Assembly: GCF_000973105.1 (NCBI RefSeq) | Contig: NC_015844.1 | Location: 1,484,501 to 1,548,500, forward strand | From: Zobellia galactanivorans | GTDB taxonomy: Bacteria > Bacteroidota > Bacteroidia > Flavobacteriales > Flavobacteriaceae | Length of the DNA stretch: 64,000 bases | Reading direction: 5' to 3' | Shown here: positions 27,217-35,355 of the stretch, one piece after another | Layout: each line of letters opens with the position of its first letter | Position numbering within the stretch: position 1 is the first letter of the stretch | Translations under genes and position numbers: made by a program | Notes under the pieces: model-generated | The model's input: the letters and a program-made list of their open reading frames with translations, nothing else | What the model was told of the DNA's origin: nothing | Database searches by the model: none

Positions 27217-28569
27217 ATGAAGAAGATTCTTATCGCACTAATATCGTTTGCTTTTGCGGTTTCGTGCAAAGCTCCACAAAAAGAAGAACCTATTAACATT
27301 ACCCCCGAAGAGCTTGACGCTTCAATAGACAGGGTGACGGAAATTATGATCCACGATATCTTTTCCCCTCCCGTTGCGAGTAGGATCTTTGCCTATCCCA
27401 ACGTTGCCGCCTACGAAATTGTAGCCGCCACCAATGACAACTACAACTCCTTGGCCGGCCAATTGAACGGGCTGACCGCCATACCGGAACCCGATACCAC
27501 TAAGACCATCAACTACGAGCTTGCAGCCGTCGTCGCCCATATGGAGCTTAGCAAAAGGTTGATTTTCTCAGAAGACCGAATGGAATCCCTGCGCGATAGC
27601 CTATACATGGTTTGGGAAGGGAAAAATCCTGTTCTATTCTCCGATTCCAAAGCCTACGGCCTACAAGTGGCCGACCATATAGGCGAATGGATGAACAAGG
27701 ACAATTACGCCCAAACCCGCACCATGCCGAAATTTACGGTAGATGCGGACGACCCCGGCCGCTGGCAACCCACCCCACCTGCCTACATGGACGGTATTGA
27801 ACCCCACTGGAATAAAATCAGGCCATTTGTATTGGATTCGGCAGCACAGTTCAAGCCCGTTCCACCTCCGGCATATTCCCTTGAAGAAGACTCCGCGTTT
27901 TATAAAGAATTAAAAGAAGTCTATGACGTAAGGAACAAAATCACCGAGGAAGGCGATAGTTCCGAAGAAATTCAGATTGCCCGCTTTTGGGATTGTAACC
28001 CTTATGTATCGGTTACCCGTGGCCACTTGATGTTCGCCACCAAGAAAATAACCCCAGGTGCGCATTGGATGGGAATTGCCAAAATTGCCGCACGTAAAAC
28101 CAACAGTGATTTTGCCAAAACCCTTTTCGCCTATACCAAGGCCTCGGTAGCCATGGCGGATGCCTTTATCAGTTGTTGGGACGAAAAGTACAGAAGCAAC
28201 CTCATCCGTCCGGAAACCGTAATCAACCAACATATAGACGACAGCTGGAAACCAGTGCTACAAACCCCTCCGTTTCCAGAGTACACCAGCGGACATAGTG
28301 TAGTCTCAGGGGCGGCATCGGTTGTACTGACCGAGGTCTTTGGTGACAATTTCTCCTTTGACGACGATACGGAAGTACCTTACGGCCTACCTATCCGAAG
28401 CTTTAAATCCTTTAAGCAAGCTGCCGACGAAGCAGCGATCAGTCGCATGTACGGAGGCATACACTACCGTGCAGCTATTGAAGTAGGGGTAAAACAAGGC
28501 AGGGACCTAGGTACCTTTGTCGTAAACAAACTACATATGCTATCCGATAAGAAAGTAGCCCAAAACTAG
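27217..28569 (+). CDS. Vanadium-dependent haloperoxidase (iodoperoxidase-like) lipoprotein
   Basis: 450 residues. The signal ends in FAVSC (Cys 17), so it is lipid-anchored. The PAP2/haloperoxidase vanadate pocket is complete: K324 and R331 in KYRSNLIRP, S358-G359-H360 in YTSGHS, R410 and H416 in SRMYGGIHYR. W321, F353 and Y263 are also present. From memory these are the positions of the same residues in the characterised Zobellia galactanivorans vanadium iodoperoxidase, so an iodide-oxidising role is more likely than a plain acid phosphatase. Such enzymes use hydrogen peroxide to oxidise halide, giving hypohalous acid. It follows three FG-GAP lipoproteins in the same operon, and the membrane-anchored GyrI-like gene starts 6 bases later. 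Halide preference cannot be proved from sequence. Confidence 0.85.
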   Translation: MKKILIALISFAFAVSCKAPQKEEPINITPEELDASIDRVTEIMIHDIFSPPVASRIFAYPNVAAYEIVAATNDNYNSLAGQLNGLTAIPEPDTTKTINYELAAVVAHMELSKRLIFSEDRMESLRDSLYMVWEGKNPVLFSDSKAYGLQVADHIGEWMNKDNYAQTRTMPKFTVDADDPGRWQPTPPAYMDGIEPHWNKIRPFVLDSAAQFKPVPPPAYSLEEDSAFYKELKEVYDVRNKITEEGDSSEEIQIARFWDCNPYVSVTRGHLMFATKKITPGAHWMGIAKIAARKTNSDFAKTLFAYTKASVAMADAFISCWDEKYRSNLIRPETVINQHIDDSWKPVLQTPPFPEYTSGHSVVSGAASVVLTEVFGDNFSFDDDTEVPYGLPIRSFKSFKQAADEAAISRMYGGIHYRAAIEVGVKQGRDLGTFVVNKLHMLSDKKVAQN

Positions 28570-28575
28570 GGTATT

Positions 28576-29475
28576 ATGGCGAAAAAAATAGCTCTGACCG
28601 CAACCGCCCTTTTGGTAGCGGGACTCCTCTGGTATCTTTTTATCATGCCCCAAGATTATCTGGTCCGCTTTCACACAAAGGCCTTGCCCGGCACGGTAAA
28701 CCAGATCGTAAAATTCTGGGCCGGCCAAAAGGGGAATGCTTCCTTTGTGCAGCAAAAAAGCCTGGGGGACTTCACCAGTACACTTACCCAGGCGGATACC
28801 ACGCTGACCTTTCGTTGGGAAATAAGCCGGGAAAACGACTCGACTTCCCTTGTAAAAGTCAAGATTTCCGACCATGCGCACAGCTTAAAGAACAGAATAG
28901 GGCTTCCCTTCTCCGACACCGATTTTGAAAAGCGGAGCAAAAGCACCGTTAAGGAAGTATACACGCTTTTACAGGAACATCTTTCCGAGTTTAAGACCAA
29001 AGTTGTGGGCGAAGCGGTCATCCCTGAAAAATACTGCCTCTGTGTGCCCTTGGAGAACACCCAGCTAAAGAAGGTGACCGGCATGATGCAGTACTACTCA
29101 AAATTGAGCAACTTTGTGGCCAAGAACGGTATGGAACCAAATGGCCGCCCCATGGTAGAGGTCGAAAACTGGAATACCGAAAACGACAGTATCGTCTACA
29201 ACTTTTGTTTTCCCATCATCAAAACCGACAGTCTACCCCAAGAAAAGGGTATCATCTATAAACAAATCAAGGAAAGAAAGGCCCTAAAGGCCATTTATAA
29301 CGGTAATTACCTGACTTCCGATCGTGCTTGGTACGCTTTGCTAGATTATGCCGAACGGAACGACATACCCCTTGTAAAAACGCCTTTGGAAGTCTTCCAC
29401 TCCAATCCCAATATGGGCGGAAACGAGTTGGACTGGAAAACGGAAATTTTCATGCCTATAAAAGAGCAAAAATAG
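28576..29475 (+). CDS. Membrane-anchored SRPBCC plus GyrI-like effector-binding protein
   Basis: 299 residues. One N-terminal transmembrane segment (about 5-24, LTATALLVAGLLWYLF) leads into a polyketide-cyclase/SRPBCC-like domain (about 30-145), and the C-terminal half (about 150-299) resembles the GyrI/AraC effector-binding fold: PNGRPMVEVENWN and a late Y/H-rich ligand region ending in EIFMPI. Such proteins bind small hydrophobic or aromatic compounds. It is the last gene of the FG-GAP/haloperoxidase operon, six bases after the enzyme gene, so it may bind a substrate or product of halogenation. That link is inference. Confidence 0.65.
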   Translation: MAKKIALTATALLVAGLLWYLFIMPQDYLVRFHTKALPGTVNQIVKFWAGQKGNASFVQQKSLGDFTSTLTQADTTLTFRWEISRENDSTSLVKVKISDHAHSLKNRIGLPFSDTDFEKRSKSTVKEVYTLLQEHLSEFKTKVVGEAVIPEKYCLCVPLENTQLKKVTGMMQYYSKLSNFVAKNGMEPNGRPMVEVENWNTENDSIVYNFCFPIIKTDSLPQEKGIIYKQIKERKALKAIYNGNYLTSDRAWYALLDYAERNDIPLVKTPLEVFHSNPNMGGNELDWKTEIFMPIKEQK

Positions 29476-29485
29476 GAATAGTGCC

Positions 29486-29493
29486 TACCTTTG
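29486..29493 (+). promoter_or_regulatory. Candidate -7 box for the lipoprotein gene at 29514
   Basis: TACCTTTG matches TAnnTTTG exactly and ends 20 bases before the chosen ATG, supporting a separate transcript starting after the GyrI-like gene and supporting the short start. Confidence 0.5.
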
Positions 29494-29513
29494 CAGGTAA
29501 TAAAATTTACCTG

Positions 29514-30380
29514 ATGAAAATACGCCGGCAGAACCTATCGATTCATTTCATATTTGTTTTCCTTTTCTATAGCTGCTCCAACCACGGTCAACTGACCTAT
29601 GTGACCAAACTGCCAAAAAGCCTAAAGGAAAACTCCGGAATAGCCCTCTATAACAACGATTCGGCCTGGTTTATAGAAGATAGCGGCAACGACGACGACA
29701 TTACCAAGGTAGATTACCAAGGAAATATCTTAAGGGAACTGAAGGTCAAAAATGCCAAAAACCACGATTGGGAAGATTTGACCGAAGACAAAAAGGGCCA
29801 TCTGTATATCGGCGATTTTGGAAACAACGATAGTGACCGAAAAAATCTGGTCATCTACAAGTTGCCCAATCCGGAAACGGAGTCGGGCGACCATATCACC
29901 GCAGAAAAAATAAACTTCAGGTATCCTGAACAAAAACACTTTCCTGCCAAAAAAAGCGAACGCCTTTACGACGCCGAGGCCTTTTTCCATTACAATAATT
30001 ACCTCTATATTTTCACAAAGAACAGGGCAGACCCCTTCACTGGCGAATCACTCATTTACCGGGTACCCGACAGGAAAGGAGATTACGATGCCGAGTATTT
30101 GGGCAAGTTAACGACCTGCGACGATTGGGACAGCTGTAAGGTCACCTCCGCGGATATTTCACCTGACGGAAAGACCATAGTGCTATTGGGTTCCGGGAAA
30201 ATTTGGACCATCACTGATTTCGATTTGGAAAACCTTCCGGAAAGCCGTTTAAAAGAAACCGACCTAATGGTTCGCACCCAGTTGGAATCGGTCAGTTTTA
30301 TAGACAACGTTACCCTATTGCTTTCCGATGAGCAAAGCAACAAACAGGGCAGAAATTTATATAAATACGTTCTCAAATAA
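29514..30380 (+). CDS. Lipoprotein of unknown function, probable beta-propeller
   Basis: 288 residues from ATG 29514; the upstream extension overlaps the previous gene and lacks any signal peptide, while the short start gives a proper one (FVFLFYSC, Cys about residue 21) behind a consensus -7 box. The mature part has propeller-like short beta repeats (GHLYIGDFGNNDSDRKNLVI, YLYIFTKNRAD, TSADISPDGKTIVLLGSG). A conserved-looking NHDWEDL segment and DAEAFF suggest a metal- or ligand-binding site. I do not recognise the family. It is convergent with the large phosphoesterase gene, with 7 bases between the stops. Confidence 0.75.
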   Translation: MKIRRQNLSIHFIFVFLFYSCSNHGQLTYVTKLPKSLKENSGIALYNNDSAWFIEDSGNDDDITKVDYQGNILRELKVKNAKNHDWEDLTEDKKGHLYIGDFGNNDSDRKNLVIYKLPNPETESGDHITAEKINFRYPEQKHFPAKKSERLYDAEAFFHYNNYLYIFTKNRADPFTGESLIYRVPDRKGDYDAEYLGKLTTCDDWDSCKVTSADISPDGKTIVLLGSGKIWTITDFDLENLPESRLKETDLMVRTQLESVSFIDNVTLLLSDEQSNKQGRNLYKYVLK

Positions 30381-30387
30381 GTTAGGG

Positions 30388-33300
30388 TCAGAAACCAAAA
30401 CCTACCCCAAAGGAAAAGCGCAATCCGTCATCACTGTTGAACAGTGCCAAACGTGCCGTTACGATGTCAGCACCGTTCAGGAAAAAACCGCCTCCATAGG
30501 AGGTATGCCAATCTTTGGAATTTTCTTTGGGCAACCATACCCTTCCGTAGTCAAAACCTCCATAGAGCCCCATTGACAAGGGTAGTAACTGAGTTTTTAT
30601 TTTTCTGAGGCTATAACGGATATCGGTATTTTGGTAGTAGGCTTTTTTACCGGTAAAACGCTGGTTTCTGAAACCTCGCAATCCATCTACACCACCTATA
30701 CTGGCCGCTTGATAAAACTCATAATCATCTCCAATATTAAAATGCGCCTTCCATTTCGTGGCCAAGACCAATCTACCGCTAGGTATTAATTTATAATCGA
30801 AGCCTAGGCTGGGCACTACATACCCAAACGTATTCCCATTATCGACACTACGCTTATAACCGGCCACCAACGATGTCGACATACCCATGGTAGGGAATGC
30901 CTCGTTGTCGGTATTGGCATATGAATACTCGGCATCTACACCAACGAATTTATTCGCGGTCTCCTCTCCGTTCGCTTGGTAATACGTATTGATAAACCTA
31001 TTATCGGTCTCCTCTACCTCTATAGACTCATACGACACGCCCGCCCTGAACTTTCCACCCAACTGGCCACGCCAAACCAAGGCAGGTGCGAACTTTAAGG
31101 TCTGAAGGCGTACCCGGTTGTAGTCCATTCCCAAATCATCGTCAAAATTCTCGGTGCTGTTTCCAAAATCAAAAAAATTGATCGCAAAATTCGGGCTCGT
31201 AAAGCGTGCGTTCAATAGCAGGTTCCAATTTTCAAAAATATGGGCAAATTCACCGCTGTACCCCAATTCCACCCCGCTTGTGGCAAAGTAAAAAGAAGCA
31301 TCTAGCTTATGCCGTTGCGAAAACGGATTCTGCCTAAAACCGTTAAAGGTATACGTATCGCTTATCCCGATCTTAACCCCATCATCAGGATTATAACCGA
31401 TAGTCGGGATAATTTGATTAACCGAATTGCGAATTTGTAAGGGCAAGTAATTATTGGTGTTGTAATCATCGGTCAGCTTCACTTTGGCCCCACTTTTCGA
31501 CTCAACCGTATTTTTTTTCGATTTATAGTCGTAGATCGCAATGTTGCGTCCTTCGTTCACGATATAAGTATCATTGTTCTGCCCGCCTATCAATCGAACC
31601 TTAATCGCACTGGGTACATCGCCGTTCACTTCAAAAATATCGTCGTCGTCTAAGCCGTAGACCCAAATTTCCTTGGTGACGTCCCTTTGAAATACCTTTT
31701 CAAAGAATAGTTTGTCTTTCTTCCCTTTGATATTACGGTATACCTTTACTTGGGTTTCCTTCCCGTTAAGGACATTCACCTCAAACCAGTCGTCTTTATC
31801 CGTCCCAGAAACTACCGCGTATTTATTCAATACTCCATAATAGATTTCCGCGGTCTCTTCGATCTTGGCCGCCCTGGCCAACAATATACGCTTGATTTCG
31901 GCAACCGTTTCATCCCTTACCTCTTCGGGAAAATAGGCAAATGCCCTGTCAATAACCTCTTCGGTAAGGTTCTCTCGTATAAATTGCGCCTGTTCTTGCC
32001 ATTCTTGAGAGGTCGTTTCCGTTAAAAGGGCCATATCGAGCACATAGGTTTTTGGCGAAGAATTAAACCCCTTTACGTTTCGTATGTCTTCATTAAAGCC
32101 TTCCATTAAACGTAGGGCAGGTATGATTCTCGTGGCCAAGTTCATAAAAAAGCCATCGCCATGTTTCGAATAGACCATATCACGGTCCCTAGGTACCGGT
32201 TTGTAGACGACCTTATCATTTTCCTCATCTTTAAATTCGGCCCATCTCCATTGATCCAAATGACGGTCCCAGTCTCCCGTAACCATATCGAAAAGCCGTG
32301 CCCTTAGATATAGCTGTGAGTCTACGGAGTATTTCTCGTCGTCGCGCAGGTCTTCGAGCATGCTATCCGTGCTCTTGAGTTCCTCGGAGTGGCCAAAGCT
32401 CTCTAAGTCGCCATGACCGTCCCCGGCATGCTCCTCGATCATATAGAGTTCGTTGCCGAAGGATTGGTTGTATTCTTTCAAGGCCGGTTGTTTGGGTACA
32501 TAATACAAGACCGGATTGGTATGGAACAGCCCCACCGCATCAGACAATACCCCTGTGGTAAAAGGTCCATAAGGATGTGAACCCGTATAAAAATCCAAAA
32601 GGAACTTTTCGGTATAGGTATTTTCAAAATCGCCCATCACGTATTGCTCCTGAAAGGCCATCGCCTGCAGATAAAGCTCCGCATCTTTGCGCAGGGCCCG
32701 CATAACAAACTCCTTACCGTCCTTATCCCTTAACCGCAACGATTTTGATTGATGTCCTCCCCCTTTGTGTACCGGTACAAGTCCGCCCATAAGCGTATCT
32801 AGGTTTACGGTGGGAGCCTTTACTTTGGTAGCGTAGTATTTACGGTAACGGTCGCCCCATAGGAACTTAAAAAAACCGCTTCGCTCTACCTCTTCCGGTG
32901 AATATACCGAAGCTTCAACGGTAGCCGGAAATTTTTCGGGGTATTTTTCTTCTGAGAACGTTCGATCCGGGGGCAGCACTTCCGTTGTGAACAAAAATTC
33001 CTTTTCATCATTAGGTGCCACGCCAAAATACCGCACACGCGAAGAACCATCGGTATACACTTCCAAAGCGGCAAAACCCCGGTGCCCCGTAGAAAACCGG
33101 CTTCCGTTCAACAAGCGGGTAGCCCCTATTTTCGCGCCCGAACCGCTTACAATCTGCGGAGTGTTCTCTTCTACTATATATTGCATTGTATGCTCGTGCC
33201 CTGAAGCTAAGATCACCTTCTCGGAATACTGCGCCAAGGTCAATAAACGTTTTCGCAACTCGGTATAGCGCTTGTTCTGCATATCTTCGATAGAAGCTCC

Positions 33301-34113
33301 CGTAGTTCTTCTCAAGACGTTGATAAGGGTGCCCAAAATAGGCAAAGGACCAATGTTTCCTTTGGGATAAAAATGATTTCGTAAAGGGTAATACCCGCCA
33401 TGGGTACCGTAGCTGAACATCGGGTGATGCATGGCTATAATGGTGGTACGTTGACGATTGTCCTTAATTTCATCCTCTAGTTCCAACCAAAACTTGTCAC
33501 GCGTTTTAATATCACATTTATCGTTGATATCGGGCCTTTTGTTCCAATTGGTCAAGTACCACTCCGTATCAATGGCGATAACCGCAACATCATCATTGAT
33601 TTCAATGGTCTCTATCGGGCATCCATCCTCAGGAAAAAAAACCTCTTTGCTATCGAGTTTTTCCTGAATATATTTTTGTTCGCGTTCAAGGCCTACAAGG
33701 CCCTCGGTATACCAATCGTGGTTTCCCGGAATAAAAATCGGCTTTCCCTTAAAGTTTTCGAGCGTCTTTAATTGGGCATCCAAATCATTCTTCGCCTTTA
33801 AGTAAGCTTCCGTGGAATCTTTGGGGTCGGGCATGCCTGCCGGATATATATTATCGCCCAAAAATAAGGCCGTACTATTCTCATCGGCATTGTCGAGGCT
33901 TTTTTTAAAAACCTTCAAGGCATCGTTCATATCGTTCATAGGGGAAAGACCGGCATCGCCGATCAGATAGAACGTATGGGCCACCTTTTTATCGGAAGAC
34001 ACATCGTGCGCACCGGATACATCGGCGTATTTCGTCTTATATGTGGCACAGCCCGTGAATAAGGCGATTAAGACTATTAGAGCAAAATGTTTGCCCAATA
34101 GGAGACTATTCAT
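30388..34113 (-). CDS. Lipoprotein metallophosphoesterase fused to a C-terminal outer membrane beta-barrel
   Basis: 1241 residues from the ATG at 34111-34113; an ATG nine codons earlier adds a non-signal tail. Lipobox LFTGC (Cys about 22). Calcineurin-like phosphoesterase motifs are in order over about residues 45-330: LIGDAGLS, FLGDNIYPAG, PGNHDWY, MHHPMFSYG and SGHEHTMQY. A long middle region (about 380-800) of unknown type follows; the last 380 residues have alternating beta strands, aromatic girdle residues and end GVGFGF, typical of an Omp85/surface-antigen-like barrel. It therefore looks like an outer membrane protein carrying a phosphatase. It is divergent from the HD-PycTM gene, with only 39 bases between starts. 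Confidence 0.82.
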   Translation of the reverse strand: MNSLLLGKHFALIVLIALFTGCATYKTKYADVSGAHDVSSDKKVAHTFYLIGDAGLSPMNDMNDALKVFKKSLDNADENSTALFLGDNIYPAGMPDPKDSTEAYLKAKNDLDAQLKTLENFKGKPIFIPGNHDWYTEGLVGLEREQKYIQEKLDSKEVFFPEDGCPIETIEINDDVAVIAIDTEWYLTNWNKRPDINDKCDIKTRDKFWLELEDEIKDNRQRTTIIAMHHPMFSYGTHGGYYPLRNHFYPKGNIGPLPILGTLINVLRRTTGASIEDMQNKRYTELRKRLLTLAQYSEKVILASGHEHTMQYIVEENTPQIVSGSGAKIGATRLLNGSRFSTGHRGFAALEVYTDGSSRVRYFGVAPNDEKEFLFTTEVLPPDRTFSEEKYPEKFPATVEASVYSPEEVERSGFFKFLWGDRYRKYYATKVKAPTVNLDTLMGGLVPVHKGGGHQSKSLRLRDKDGKEFVMRALRKDAELYLQAMAFQEQYVMGDFENTYTEKFLLDFYTGSHPYGPFTTGVLSDAVGLFHTNPVLYYVPKQPALKEYNQSFGNELYMIEEHAGDGHGDLESFGHSEELKSTDSMLEDLRDDEKYSVDSQLYLRARLFDMVTGDWDRHLDQWRWAEFKDEENDKVVYKPVPRDRDMVYSKHGDGFFMNLATRIIPALRLMEGFNEDIRNVKGFNSSPKTYVLDMALLTETTSQEWQEQAQFIRENLTEEVIDRAFAYFPEEVRDETVAEIKRILLARAAKIEETAEIYYGVLNKYAVVSGTDKDDWFEVNVLNGKETQVKVYRNIKGKKDKLFFEKVFQRDVTKEIWVYGLDDDDIFEVNGDVPSAIKVRLIGGQNNDTYIVNEGRNIAIYDYKSKKNTVESKSGAKVKLTDDYNTNNYLPLQIRNSVNQIIPTIGYNPDDGVKIGISDTYTFNGFRQNPFSQRHKLDASFYFATSGVELGYSGEFAHIFENWNLLLNARFTSPNFAINFFDFGNSTENFDDDLGMDYNRVRLQTLKFAPALVWRGQLGGKFRAGVSYESIEVEETDNRFINTYYQANGEETANKFVGVDAEYSYANTDNEAFPTMGMSTSLVAGYKRSVDNGNTFGYVVPSLGFDYKLIPSGRLVLATKWKAHFNIGDDYEFYQAASIGGVDGLRGFRNQRFTGKKAYYQNTDIRYSLRKIKTQLLPLSMGLYGGFDYGRVWLPKENSKDWHTSYGGGFFLNGADIVTARLALFNSDDGLRFSFGVGFGF

Positions 34114-34152
34114 TCTCAATATTTTGTAATTTGGATCCATAAACCATTTTTC

Positions 34153-35355
34153 ATGCCGGATTTACTATCGAAAACCGAGGAATTTGCAACTCATCTACTC
34201 GCCAAAGATTTAGATACCAATTACTTATACCACAATCTTAGACATACGCAACGCGTGGTCAAAAGTACTAAAGAATTACTGGACTATTATAACTTAAATA
34301 CCAAGGATAGTGATGCAATAACCCTTGCCGCGTGGTTACATGATACCGGTTATACAAAAGGCGCAGAAAACCACGAGGAAAACAGCTGTATCATAGCCAG
34401 AGAATTTCTTACGGACCAAAATTGCGACCCACAGACCATAGAAACGGTCTGCAGTCTTATTATGGCTACCAAGAAGGGCTACGAGCCACAAAACCTGATG
34501 GAAGAAATAATGCGTGATGCCGATGCATCGCATTTGGCCCGATCAAGTTATGATGAAACCTGTGAAATGTTACGGGAAGAGTTAGCCTTATTGGGCATTG
34601 CCGAAATCACACCAAAGGAGTGGCGCCGCGCCAACATTAAAATGTTTCAGACCGAACATCGTTTTTATACCGATTATGCCATAAAACATTGGCAAGAAGG
34701 CAAGGACGCGAACCTCAAGAAATTGGTAAAGCGTGATAAAAAGCAAAAAAAGGTCCGTAAAAAAGAAGAACTTAAGGTCCAATTAAAGAACCAAAGTCCG
34801 GAAAGGGGTATACAGACCATGTTCAGGGTGACCATGCGGAACCACCTGAAGTTAAGTGATATTGCCGATACCAAGGCCAATATCCTTTTGTCGGTCAACG
34901 CGATTATCATTTCGTTGATGCTAACCAACCTCATCCCAAAACTAGATAACCCTTCCAATGACTATCTGGTCATTCCGGCAGGTATTTTTGTGCTTTTCAG
35001 CGTTACCTCTATGATCATGTCGATTATGGCGACGCGCCCGAACGTTACCAGTGGGGAATTTACCAAAGAGGATGTCAACCAGAAAAAAGTAAACCTCTTG
35101 TTCTTCGGCAACTTCCATAAGATGAAGCTCGAAGATTATGAGTGGGCCATTCAAGAGTTGATCAAAGACCAGAAGTACGTCTATGCTTCATTGACCAAGG
35201 ATCTTTATTTTCTCGGACTTGTTTTGGATAGGAAGTACAAACTTTTGCGTTGGACGTATACCGTATTTATGATTGGAATGACGTTATCGGTTATAGCTTT
35301 TTTCGTGGCCTTGAAATTCTACGGCCCCGAAAGAATAATTGAATTGCCCCACTAG
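34153..35355 (+). CDS. HD-domain phosphohydrolase fused to a Pycsar-effector-like (PycTM/DUF5706) membrane domain
   Basis: 400 residues. Residues about 1-170 are an HD domain: YHNLRHTQRVV (H31), WLHDTGYT (H63-D64), and RDADASH (D122/D124) supply the metal ligands. After a lysine-rich linker (about 185-215) comes the PycTM/DUF5706 signature MRNHLKLSDIADTKANILL with two membrane helices (about 243-262 and 273-293) and another near the C-terminus (about 366-388). PycTM domains are known as cell-killing effectors gated by cyclic pyrimidine monophosphates in Pycsar defence. No nucleotide cyclase gene is adjacent, so this copy may have a housekeeping or signalling role, with the HD part degrading a nucleotide messenger. 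Its stop overlaps that of the convergent GAF-like gene by 4 bases. Confidence 0.85.
   Translation: MPDLLSKTEEFATHLLAKDLDTNYLYHNLRHTQRVVKSTKELLDYYNLNTKDSDAITLAAWLHDTGYTKGAENHEENSCIIAREFLTDQNCDPQTIETVCSLIMATKKGYEPQNLMEEIMRDADASHLARSSYDETCEMLREELALLGIAEITPKEWRRANIKMFQTEHRFYTDYAIKHWQEGKDANLKKLVKRDKKQKKVRKKEELKVQLKNQSPERGIQTMFRVTMRNHLKLSDIADTKANILLSVNAIIISLMLTNLIPKLDNPSNDYLVIPAGIFVLFSVTSMIMSIMATRPNVTSGEFTKEDVNQKKVNLLFFGNFHKMKLEDYEWAIQELIKDQKYVYASLTKDLYFLGLVLDRKYKLLRWTYTVFMIGMTLSVIAFFVALKFYGPERIIELPH

Noticed and set aside
30388-34113. Two genes merged into one (phosphoesterase and barrel)
   Set aside because: The frame is continuous for 1241 codons with no stop or frame change, so I treat it as a real fusion.
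34153-35355. Complete Pycsar defence system
   Set aside because: No uridylate or cytidylate cyclase gene is visible in the neighbourhood; only the effector-like domain is present.
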